From Spirosoma sp. (GTDB lineage: Bacteria; Bacteroidota; Bacteroidia; Cytophagales; Spirosomataceae), in NCBI RefSeq assembly GCF_026391055.1, contig NZ_JAPLET010000014.1, forward strand, positions 185,183 through 249,182: a stretch of 64,000 nucleotides of DNA, given 5' to 3'. The notes below the pieces were generated by a model. It was not told where the DNA came from, did not search any database, and worked only from the letters and a program-made list of their open reading frames with translations. Position 1 is the first letter of the stretch; the number at the start of each line of letters is the position of its first letter. The translations under genes were made by a program, and so were the position numbers. Shown here one piece after another: positions 45,087 to 52,848 of the stretch.

Positions 45087-46322
45087 ATGCGTTCGTTTAT
45101 TGTGTACGTCTTACTCGCCGTTATGGCCACCCTACCGGCTCTAGTGCTACGTTTTGGTAGCTGGCATCCCAGTGCCCTGGTCGCCGTTGGCTGCTATGGC
45201 AGTGCCATCTTAGCCGCCGGTTTCCTTTTGTCCTGGGGAGCCGAAAGTGCCGAACGATTTGTTTCCCAAGGGTTGATCCTGGCCTTAGTCGCCTTGGTGA
45301 CGGTGCTGCCCGAATACGCGGTCGATATTTATTACGCGTTTCAGGCAGGTCAGAATCCCCAGTCGATGTATGTTCATTATGCTGCGGCTAACATGACGGG
45401 AGCCAACCGGCTGCTGGTGGGGCTTGCCTGGCCGCTGATGGCCGTGTTGCATTGGTACAAGACCCGACAGCGGGCTATTGACCTGCAACCCGCTAACGGA
45501 CTGGAGATCGGCTTTCTGCTGGGTGCCAGTATGTACGCCTTTATCATCCTGCTCAAGGATCAGATCGGCTTATGGGATACGCTCATCCTGACGGGGTTGT
45601 TTGGTGGCTATTTATGGCGGGTTAGCCATACCCCAAAGGCCCAGGAAACGGAGGAAGCTGAGGAACCTGGCCCGGCAGCCGCCTTGTCGAGGCTGCCCAA
45701 AGCGCAGCAGTGGGGGGTCATCGGTCTGCTTACGGCGGTGGCCAGTGGTGTGATTTTGGTATGCGCCGAGCCGTTCGCTGAATCAATCGTGCAGGCGGGT
45801 CGCCAGGTAGGAATCGATGAGTTTCTGCTGATCCAGTGGCTGGCACCGCTGGCCAGTGAAGCCCCAACCGTCTCCATTGCGGTCTTGTTTGTGCTGGCTG
45901 GCCGCTCCGGGGCTGGGCTCACGGCCATGATCAGTGATAAAATTAATCAGTGGACGCTGCTGATTGGTATGCTGCCGCTGGCCATGAGTGTTGGGGCATC
46001 TGCACTCACGGCCCTGCCTTTAGACGCCCGCCAGCATGAAGAATTTTTCTTAACGGCCACCCAGTCGCTCTTTGGAGTGGCCGTACTCCTTCGGTTCCGG
46101 CTTAGTCTGTGGCATGCCGCTATCCTGGTTGGTTTGTTCAGCACCCAGATCGGATTGGCCTTTCATTACCAGCACGATCCGGTCGCCAGTGTGAAAGTGC
46201 TGACCTATTTGGGATGGGTGTATCTGGCTCTGGCCCTGGCCTTCTTTACCCTGAATTTTTCCCAACTCAAAGCGGTAGCCTGGCGGGTACTCAGGGGTAG
46301 CCCGGCTACCATCCCGGATTGA
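45087..46322 (+). CDS. CaCA-family Na/Ca or H/cation antiporter
   Basis: The 411-residue membrane protein has two inverted alpha repeats: VALVTVLPEYAVDIYYAFQA followed by AANMTGANRLLVG, and LAPLASEAPTVSIAVLFVLA followed by ISDKINQWTLLIGMLPL. The acidic residues of LPEY and SEAP are the cation-binding pair. A Glu-rich cytosolic loop (QETEEAEEPGP) separates the halves. It lies downstream of the metal pump and may extrude Ca or another divalent cation. Unlike the broken relative at 19759-20812, this copy is intact. Confidence 0.88.
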   Translation: MRSFIVYVLLAVMATLPALVLRFGSWHPSALVAVGCYGSAILAAGFLLSWGAESAERFVSQGLILALVALVTVLPEYAVDIYYAFQAGQNPQSMYVHYAAANMTGANRLLVGLAWPLMAVLHWYKTRQRAIDLQPANGLEIGFLLGASMYAFIILLKDQIGLWDTLILTGLFGGYLWRVSHTPKAQETEEAEEPGPAAALSRLPKAQQWGVIGLLTAVASGVILVCAEPFAESIVQAGRQVGIDEFLLIQWLAPLASEAPTVSIAVLFVLAGRSGAGLTAMISDKINQWTLLIGMLPLAMSVGASALTALPLDARQHEEFFLTATQSLFGVAVLLRFRLSLWHAAILVGLFSTQIGLAFHYQHDPVASVKVLTYLGWVYLALALAFFTLNFSQLKAVAWRVLRGSPATIPD

Positions 46323-46471
46323 GCGTAAAACCAGTCTGACTGACTAATCCTACCGTGCTGGCCAAAACAGAAGTATCCTGTCAGTGCGTCGAGGAACCTC
46401 CAACGAGACGCTCAAGCCTGCTTAGATACACGCATCGCGTTTGTTAAAACCAACCAATCCGGCCTGTTTTT

Positions 46472-47425
46472 ATGACCCAACTACGATTTCGGACCAGCGC
46501 CCTGGCGTATACCAAGAGACGATTATTGAATAAATGTTTACTGGCTCCCCATTCTTGGAAAGGTCTGGCCGCTATGCTATTGATCCTACTGGTGGCCACC
46601 TGTGCGCCAGAAAAAGGACTGGACCCCACCTTTACCGTGGAAACCGTTCCCCAGCGGGTACCCGTTGAGCCGGGACTGATAGATGAAGCGTCAGGGATCG
46701 CCGACAGCCAGGCGATGGACGGTTACCTTTGGGTCGAGGAAGACAGCGGTAATCCGTCCCAGTTGAATTTACTTTCGCACGCGGGTAAACTGATCGGACG
46801 GTTACCCGTTCCGGGCGTCATGAATCGGGATTGGGAAGATATGGCGATTGGCCCTGGTCCCCAGTCCGGAGTTTCCTACCTGTACGTAGCCGACATAGGG
46901 GATAATGCGGGGGGTAACGCGGAAAACTACATCTACCGGCTGGCTGAACCAACCTCGTTGACGGCTATGGTCTCCTCGGTTGATCGAATTGCGTTTCGCT
47001 ATGCGGACGGCCCGCACGATGCCGAAACGCTCCTGTTAGACCCCTTGACGCGCGATTTGTGGATCGTCACCAAAGCAGCCGACAAAGCTCGACTGTACCA
47101 GTTGGCGTATCCACAAAATACGGCATCGGTTTCCACCGCCACCTTTAGGGGGGAAGTACCCCTTAGTTTAGTGACCTCGGGTAGTATCTCGCCCGATGGG
47201 ACGAACATCGTGTTGAAAACCTACGTGGGCATCGCCTACTGGCGACGATCTACTAAAGAGGGTCTTTATGCAATACTAACTACCCAGCAACCTCGCTCGT
47301 TACCGTATCTAATCGAGCCCCAAGGCGAGGCAATCGGGTTCGATAAAGCGGGGAACGGCTTTTTCACCCTGAGTGAGCGCGGCAATGCCGCGTCGGTTAC
47401 CTTGAATTACTACAAACGACTCTAA
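46472..47425 (+). CDS. Lipoprotein with predicted beta-propeller, function unknown
   Basis: The 317-residue protein has a lipobox LLVATCAPEK (Cys near residue 44) after an unusually long basic N-terminus; a start at 46574 (MLLILLVATC) would give a normal lipoprotein signal and is equally likely. The body has propeller-like blades: ASGIADSQAMDGYLWVEEDS, YLYVADIGDNAGGNAENYIY and AETLLLDPLTRDLWIVTKAA. DIGDN plus RDWEDMAIG suggests calcium-binding loops. No pathway link is visible. Confidence 0.75.
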   Translation: MTQLRFRTSALAYTKRRLLNKCLLAPHSWKGLAAMLLILLVATCAPEKGLDPTFTVETVPQRVPVEPGLIDEASGIADSQAMDGYLWVEEDSGNPSQLNLLSHAGKLIGRLPVPGVMNRDWEDMAIGPGPQSGVSYLYVADIGDNAGGNAENYIYRLAEPTSLTAMVSSVDRIAFRYADGPHDAETLLLDPLTRDLWIVTKAADKARLYQLAYPQNTASVSTATFRGEVPLSLVTSGSISPDGTNIVLKTYVGIAYWRRSTKEGLYAILTTQQPRSLPYLIEPQGEAIGFDKAGNGFFTLSERGNAASVTLNYYKRL

Positions 47426-47712
47426 TTGGTCAACGACCATGCAACGAAAGCAAACGCTATTCGACTCATTTTATGTCGGCCTGGTACCGCTTAAAATGAC
47501 GCGACCACTTCAGGTAGTTGATAACCTGAACCCGCCTTGTTGTCTTATGCAGCTTAGGGCGACCCAATCGTTTTTTTGCCCTTATAATCAGCTATATCGT
47601 CTACGCAAGGGCTTGATAACCCACTACGGGGGAAGGTCAACCCAAAAACCGGGTTGGTCATTCTGACACGGGGTAGCAAATTAGATCCTGGAAATTCAAC
47701 CCAATATGACCA

Positions 47713-47976
47713 ATGGTAACCTTAATCCGAACAGTGCAAATGTTGTTTGGGCTGGCAATGGCCCTAGGAGTAAGCGGTTGGTGCTTGTGGCGCTTAGGAA
47801 TCCTGTTTGGCCTGTTCAAGCGTAAAACGGCCAAAAATGAGGGATCTAAGGAACGTCAGAAGAGTAAAGGGACCGGGCAGAGGGCTCCACAGCAAGCCCA
47901 GCTAAAGGAAAAGAAAGCAACAATATCCAAGCAGGCGCTGTATAGCGCGCAACAGATAAACCAACGAGCGAAGTAG
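47713..47976 (+). CDS. Small membrane protein with charged tail, unknown
   Basis: The 87-residue frame has one helix (MLFGLAMALGVSGWCLWRLG) and a Lys/Gln-rich tail (KNEGSKERQKSKGTGQRAPQ). It is plausible as a gene because of this clear membrane-plus-tail design, but no family was recognised and codon evidence is thin. It lies alone between the propeller lipoprotein and the CDF transporter. Confidence 0.4.
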   Translation: MVTLIRTVQMLFGLAMALGVSGWCLWRLGILFGLFKRKTAKNEGSKERQKSKGTGQRAPQQAQLKEKKATISKQALYSAQQINQRAK

Positions 47977-48110
47977 ATGAACGAACCCCGCTGGGAATAG
48001 TATACCAGGCTTGAGACGGGCTTAGCGGGTTAAATCTTGGTGTCTCATTCAGATGTAACCGGTTTAGGTAAACTCTATAAATGTTATTCGATACAAAACG
48101 TATTGTGATG

Positions 48111-48905
48111 ATGAATAAATCAATATTTCAGGTAGCGGGGATGGATTGTCCTTCCGAAGAACAACTCATCCGCATGAAGCTGGCTGATAAGCAGGACATT
48201 GAACGGCTCCAATTTGATATTCCAAACCGTAAAGTAACGGTGCTGCACAACGGGGATGCCGAGCCGATCACGCTCGCCCTGGCAGAATTACGGTTGGATA
48301 GCCGGTTGCTCGAAACTGAAGATGCGGACTTGGCCGAACTGACGGATGAAGCTCCGCGCGACCGCCGGTTGCTACTGACGGTGCTGGCTATTAATGGCTT
48401 CTTTTTCGCTCTGGAAGTGCTGGCGGGTATCATGGCCGATTCGATGGGTTTGGTCGCTGACTCGCTGGATATGCTGGCCGATGCCCTGGTCTATGGACTG
48501 GCTCTTTTTGCGGTAGGCAAGGCTGTGCAGCAGCAAAAAAAGGTCGCCCGCATCAGTGGCTATCTACAACTGATTCTGGCGGCTGGGGGCTTGGTGGAAG
48601 TGGTGCGCCGGTTCATCACGGGTGAAGCCTTGCCCGATTTTGGCTTGATGGTGGGCGTTTCCCTGCTGGCCCTGATCGGAAATTCGATATGCCTGTATCT
48701 ATTGCGACGCGAACAGAGCGACAAAGTGCATATGCAAGCCAGTGAGATTTTCACCTCGAACGATATTGTCGTGAATCTGGGGGTGATCCTGGCCGGTGGC
48801 CTGGTGTACCTGACCCATTCGCCCTATCCCGATTTACTGATCGGCCTGGCAATTTTCGTGGTCGTGGCGCGTGGCTCATTTCGGATTTTTCAATTAGCGC
48901 GCTAA
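48111..48905 (+). CDS. CDF-type metal transporter with N-terminal metal-binding domain
   Basis: The protein of about 264 residues starts (ATG 48111; alternatives 48081 and 48108) with a ferredoxin-fold metal domain (IFQVAGMDCPSEEQLIRMKL) and continues with a cation diffusion facilitator core: EVLAGIMADSMGLVADSLDM in helix 2 and EIFTSNDIVVNLGVILAGGL in helix 5, each with the D-x-x-x-D type metal site. It would use the proton gradient to export Zn, Co or a similar ion. It is part of the metal block; NadE follows after 22 bases. Confidence 0.88.
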   Translation: MNKSIFQVAGMDCPSEEQLIRMKLADKQDIERLQFDIPNRKVTVLHNGDAEPITLALAELRLDSRLLETEDADLAELTDEAPRDRRLLLTVLAINGFFFALEVLAGIMADSMGLVADSLDMLADALVYGLALFAVGKAVQQQKKVARISGYLQLILAAGGLVEVVRRFITGEALPDFGLMVGVSLLALIGNSICLYLLRREQSDKVHMQASEIFTSNDIVVNLGVILAGGLVYLTHSPYPDLLIGLAIFVVVARGSFRIFQLAR

Positions 48906-48927
48906 TACGCAGCTAAATGGTCGAACT

Positions 48928-50997
48928 ATGAAACTGTTAAAAGTAGGCGCAGGAGCGTTGAATCAAACGCCCCTGGATTGGGAACACAACACCCGAAATA
49001 TCATTAATGCTATTGAAGCCGCCCACGCACAGCAGATCAGTTTGCTGTGCCTGCCGGAACTCTGCATTACCGGCTACGGCTGCGAAGATGCCTTTTTTGC
49101 CCAAAATACGGTAGATCAGGCTTCGAACTGCCTGCTCGAAATCGTCGGACATACCCAAGGCATTCTGGTCACCGTGGGCCTGCCGATTCGGTACAATAAC
49201 CGCATCGTCAACGTGGCCTGCCTGCTGGGAAATGGACAAATCATTGGCTTTATCGGCAAGCAGCATTTGCCCAACGATGGCATTCATTACGAAGAGCGTT
49301 GGTTCCAACCTTGGGCAGCGAATCAACGCGCCGACATTCAGGTGGGGCAAGCCACTTATCCGCTGGGGGATTGGGTATTCGAGGTATCGGGTATTCGCAT
49401 CGGCTTTGAAATTTGTCAGGATGCCTGGATAGCGGGTCGGCCGGGCCGGGTGCTCTATAAGCGGGGCGTCGATATTATCCTTAACCCTTCGGCCAGCCAT
49501 TTCGCCTTTTTCAAATCCGAGGTGCGCGAACGGTTGGTGGTCGATGCTTCCAGGGCGTTCGGGGTCAGTTACATTTACACAAATTTGTTGGGAAATGAGG
49601 CTGGCCGAGTCATCTACGATGGAGATGCGATGGTGGCCTCCAATGGCGTATTGCTGACATCGGGGCCACGTCTGAGCTACGAAGATTTTGTGCTCGTCTC
49701 GGCGGTGGTGGATGTGGAAGCCACCCGATTGCGTCAAATTCAGGATCGGGGGCCGATTGCACGGGCCGTATCCGAATGGCTTATTAAAACGAATTTCGAT
49801 TTTCCGGCTGTTGAACCACTCATACAGAAAGCGGAGCTGGAAGCCTGGGAACGGGGGGGCTACCTGAAAGAAGAAGAATTTTCCCGGGCGGTGGCCTTGG
49901 GGTTATTCGATTATCTACGCAAAAGCCGTTCACAAGGCTATGTACTGTCACTGAGTGGTGGGGCTGATTCGTCGGCCATTGCGGCCCTGGTCTTTCTGAT
50001 GATCCGCATGGCGGTTGAGAATATCGGACTCGATGGCGTTAAACAGAAACTCGGCTACATCCGCGCCCTTCAGGATTGCGCCACATCAGAAGCCATGGTG
50101 GGGCAGTTGCTGACGGTTATGTACCAGGGCACGGAAAATTCGTCCGACGATACGTTTCAATCCGCTAAGGTACTGGCTGGCGATATTGGTGCGCGGTTTC
50201 TCTCCATCCGTATTGATGGCCTGGTGGGCACCTACCGGGGATTGATTGAAGAACAATGGGGCCGCAGACTTACCTGGGAAACCGACGATATTGCGTTGCA
50301 GAACATTCAGGCCAGGGTGCGGGCACCCAGTATTTGGCTGCTGGCCAACCTGAGCAATGCGCTCCTGCTGACGACCTCCAACCGGTCGGAGGCCGCAGTG
50401 GGTTATGCCACGATGGACGGCGATACAGCCGGGAGCATTTCCCCCATTACCGGCATTGATAAGCACTTTCTGCGAAGTTGGCTGCGCTGGCTCGAAACCG
50501 TCGGGCTGAACGTCAAAAACGCCTGGGTATCGCCTGACCGTAGCGGCACGGTGTCGCAGCCAACTGAAGCGAATCTGATTAAGGTGAAGGGACTTCGGGC
50601 AGTCAATCAGCTACAACCCAGCGCCGAACTCCGGCCCTTGGACAGAAAGCAGGTCGATGAAGAGGATTTGATGCCCTATGACGTATTGAATGCCATTGAA
50701 GAAGCCGCCATTCGAGATAAACAATCGCCTTTGGAATCGTTGAGAATAGTCCGGGTACGCTTTGCGGACAGCTACGAGTTAGCGCAACTGGCCCTTTGGA
50801 TAGAGCGGTTTTTTAGGCTTTGGAGCCGGAATCAATGGAAGCGCGAGCGGTACGCGCCTTCCTTCATGTTGGACGATCATAACCTTGACCCGCGCTCCTG
50901 GTGTCGCTTTCCGATTTTATCGGGGGGCTTCGAGAGAGAGCTTGACGAAATGCGAACTTGGCTGGATGCCAAATCAAGCGGGAGTAAACTGGGATGA
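48928..50997 (+). CDS. nadE: Glutamine-dependent NAD synthetase
   Basis: The 689-residue protein has an N-terminal nitrilase-type glutaminase domain with the Glu-Lys-Cys triad (LCLPELCITGYG, FIGKQHLP, GFEICQDAW) and a C-terminal ATP-pyrophosphatase domain with LSLSGGADSSAIAALVF near residue 345 and the later TTSNRSEAAVGYATMDGDTA. It makes NAD from deamido-NAD with glutamine as nitrogen source. This is normally a chromosomal housekeeping gene; here it lies inside a metal-efflux block, tight behind the CDF gene. It may be a second copy. Confidence 0.95.
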   Translation: MKLLKVGAGALNQTPLDWEHNTRNIINAIEAAHAQQISLLCLPELCITGYGCEDAFFAQNTVDQASNCLLEIVGHTQGILVTVGLPIRYNNRIVNVACLLGNGQIIGFIGKQHLPNDGIHYEERWFQPWAANQRADIQVGQATYPLGDWVFEVSGIRIGFEICQDAWIAGRPGRVLYKRGVDIILNPSASHFAFFKSEVRERLVVDASRAFGVSYIYTNLLGNEAGRVIYDGDAMVASNGVLLTSGPRLSYEDFVLVSAVVDVEATRLRQIQDRGPIARAVSEWLIKTNFDFPAVEPLIQKAELEAWERGGYLKEEEFSRAVALGLFDYLRKSRSQGYVLSLSGGADSSAIAALVFLMIRMAVENIGLDGVKQKLGYIRALQDCATSEAMVGQLLTVMYQGTENSSDDTFQSAKVLAGDIGARFLSIRIDGLVGTYRGLIEEQWGRRLTWETDDIALQNIQARVRAPSIWLLANLSNALLLTTSNRSEAAVGYATMDGDTAGSISPITGIDKHFLRSWLRWLETVGLNVKNAWVSPDRSGTVSQPTEANLIKVKGLRAVNQLQPSAELRPLDRKQVDEEDLMPYDVLNAIEEAAIRDKQSPLESLRIVRVRFADSYELAQLALWIERFFRLWSRNQWKRERYAPSFMLDDHNLDPRSWCRFPILSGGFERELDEMRTWLDAKSSGSKLG

Positions 50998-51217
50998 TCA
51001 GCCGGTTACGGAGCCATTCTCAGCTAATTTAAGTGTCTTGTCCAGATTTTATTTGGAGGGTTTTCTGAACGGTTTTCATTGTGACCCGTCCTAGAAAGTG
51101 TTGACCCTTGCTATAAATATCGGGATTTTAGACTAACACATTGGGTTTCTTCGTTCAAATGCCAAAAGAGACAGTGAACGCACCCGGTGCTTTGTGCATC
51201 AATTCATATTCCTGTTG

Positions 51218-51225
51218 TATCTTTA
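51218..51225 (+). promoter_or_regulatory. -7-like box before the second Cys-rich gene
   Basis: TATCTTTA matches TAnnTTTG except the last base and ends 4 bases before the ATG at 51230. A TTTG stands at 51191-51194, 23 bases upstream. The same 4-base spacing is seen at the related gene at 38872. Confidence 0.5.
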
Positions 51226-51229
51226 CCCT

Positions 51230-51604
51230 ATGAAGTTTCTGGCAATCCTTTTGGCCTTTGTCGTTGTGTGGCTTTCCGTTGCCCCGCAAAGTGCTGAATT
51301 GTGCCAAAAATCTATGGCAAGTGCAGAAACCTCATGCTGCGACGGGGGCCACTGTGCAACGGCTGAATCCGGGCAATCCGGCAAAGCAGACGACACGCAC
51401 GAAGGAACAAACGATTGTTGCTCTGGGGGAATCTGTAGCCCGTTCCAAATGTGTGCGGGCTGCTCTATTGTTAAGGTGGAAGGGTTCCAACTCCCTGCAC
51501 CATTGATTTCCCCCATTTTGAAAGAGAAAGTTCGCTCCAATTATACCGTCTCGGTTTCTCACTTTATTGGCGACTTTTTCCAGCCGCCCGAATGGATGAT
51601 CTGA
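51230..51604 (+). CDS. Small exported Cys-rich protein, second copy
   Basis: From ATG 51230 the protein is 124 residues with a signal peptide (MKFLAILLAFVVVWLSVAPQ) and several Cys pairs: SCCDGGHCATA, DCCSGGICSPFQMCAGC. The end FIGDFFQPPEWMI resembles that of the small protein at 38872-39210, as does the C-S-P-F core. A metal-binding periplasmic role is inferred. A GTG 36 bases upstream would add a peptide without sense. It is followed 46 bases later by another Cys-rich exported protein. Confidence 0.72.
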   Translation: MKFLAILLAFVVVWLSVAPQSAELCQKSMASAETSCCDGGHCATAESGQSGKADDTHEGTNDCCSGGICSPFQMCAGCSIVKVEGFQLPAPLISPILKEKVRSNYTVSVSHFIGDFFQPPEWMI

Positions 51605-51650
51605 CCTCCGCACGAGTTCAAAATTTTTATCATTCATTCAAATTTTCATC

Positions 51651-52037
51651 ATGAAAAATTTCATTTCGGCGACTCTTTCCGCCCTGTTTCTATTTGTCTC
51701 AGTTAGCACCTTTGCCATTGATGCACCGAAGGCACCGAAAAAAGCCAAGTCAACCTGTAGCCAATCGTCTTGCGGTTCGAGCTGCAAAACTACGGCTGCG
51801 CCCAAAGCGGCCACGAAGAGTACGGTGGCTCCTGCCAACAAGGTTGCAAAAGCAGATGGTGATTGCTGCCCGACTTCGCCCGATTGCGTTTGTATCCCTA
51901 CGGGTTCGTCCTGCGTCTGTGTGCCTACGCAAAAGGTGGCCAGCGTTGCTAAAGCCGCAACGGCACCAATCGTCGCGCTTGCCTCAAACGGCGGCAAAGC
52001 GGCTTGCCCCAATACGCCTGGCTGCATTTGTGAGTAA
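51651..52037 (+). CDS. Exported Ala/Lys/Cys-rich protein
   Basis: The 128-residue protein has a signal peptide (MKNFISATLSALFLFVSVST), a low-complexity Ala/Lys part and cysteine groups SQSSCGSSCKT, DGDCCPTSPDCVCIPTGSSC and PNTPGCICE. Fourteen or so cysteines in a secreted protein suggest metal chelation, like a metallothionein-type scavenger, but no known family was recognised. A strong terminator follows the gene. It belongs with the preceding Cys-rich gene at the right end of the metal block. Confidence 0.72.
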   Translation: MKNFISATLSALFLFVSVSTFAIDAPKAPKKAKSTCSQSSCGSSCKTTAAPKAATKSTVAPANKVAKADGDCCPTSPDCVCIPTGSSCVCVPTQKVASVAKAATAPIVALASNGGKAACPNTPGCICE

Positions 52038-52054
52038 GCATCTATGCGAATAAC

Positions 52055-52086
52055 AAAAAGTCCGTCAGTAATGACGGGCTTTTTTA
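52055..52086 (+). terminator. Rho-independent terminator after the Cys-rich genes
   Basis: AAAAAGTCCGTCA and TGACGGGCTTTTTT form a 12-13 bp stem (one G-T pair) around a 4-base loop, ending in a T-run, 18 bases after the stop at 52037. Confidence 0.85.
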
Positions 52087-52567
52087 TTGTTCCGTATCGC
52101 CGGTAATTCAGGCGGGCTGTATAGCGTATGCGGCTCGACTGTTAGGGCTGGCCGGGTTTTCTTTCAAGGAAGGGAGAGAAAGTTTTAAGAAATCGAACGA
52201 TGCTGCGGTCTGCTGTAATCACTGTTAAGCGGTCTTTTGTATTGACGGCTTCAGGTAAATCCTGACTGAATCGGGGTACGCTTCAAGCTGGATTGAAATA
52301 CATCGACGCCTTCGGGGTACCAAGCTAGCCCCGCCGGTATCGGACGTTTTTTTAAACGGTTTCCAGGTAGCAGGAAGATTGTCGAAAACCGGCTTTATTG
52401 CGGCTAGAAAAACCGTTCAATTAAGTAGTGCACGAATTGTTGCTCTTAACTGATTTTTCTGGCCATTTAGATGAAAGCTATCGATATAATACATACTGTT
52501 GAATTGTAGTGATTATTTCAGCCCGCCCTTCCTGTGTTAAACAACATCATTTGCCTTTTTGATACAA

Positions 52568-52612
52568 GTCGGAAATTTGCCGACAGAGGCCAGCCACCTC
52601 TTTGTTTGGTTA
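52568..52612 (-). repeat. Right arm of the exact 45-bp inverted repeat
   Basis: Reverse complement of 38354-38398 over all 45 bases; bases directly outside differ. The two arms are 14.2 kb apart and bound the metal-efflux block. Confidence 0.95.
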
Positions 52613-52621
52613 TACCCAACA

Positions 52622-52660
52622 GTCTCACAAAAACGCTCCCTCTTGAGACGAAGAGCGATT
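52622..52660. repeat. GTCTC...GAGAC palindromic element, copy 1
   Basis: GTCTCACAAAAACGCTCCC is followed by TCTTGAGACGAAGAGCGATT. GTCTCA pairs with TGAGAC and CGCTC with GAGCG, giving two nested inverted repeats. Close relatives are at 55251, 59122 and 61575, with half-copies at 38302 and 63767. Confidence 0.75.
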
Positions 52661-52848
52661 TTCGTATCTATAATTAGGGCGTTAATGAAACTCCAACTTT
52701 CCTGCCTCCGCAGACCGTTAACGGGCGAAGCTAGGACAATGGGATACGCAAAAGTCATTTAAGAGATGAATTCGGTGAATGATGTCAACGCTTAACTGGT
52801 ACATCGTGAAAATGTCTAATTTACCTGCGTCTTAATTCATCCTGCTTT

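Larger units (their letters stand above)
52087..52848. other. Gene-free stretch with the right 45-bp repeat arm
   Basis: No convincing gene occurs. It contains the repeat arm 52568-52612 and, nine bases later, a GTCTC-type palindromic element. A short frame at 52559-52762 runs through both repeats and is not believed. A likely 5' region of the ABC permease gene lies at the right end without a clear -7 box. Confidence 0.6.

Noticed and set aside
47439..47666. Open frame of 75 codons after the propeller lipoprotein
   Set aside because: Composition is unlike a folded protein, with no family and no leader signals.
52559..52762. Open frame of 67 codons
   Set aside because: It is made of the 45-bp repeat and a palindromic element, not a gene.
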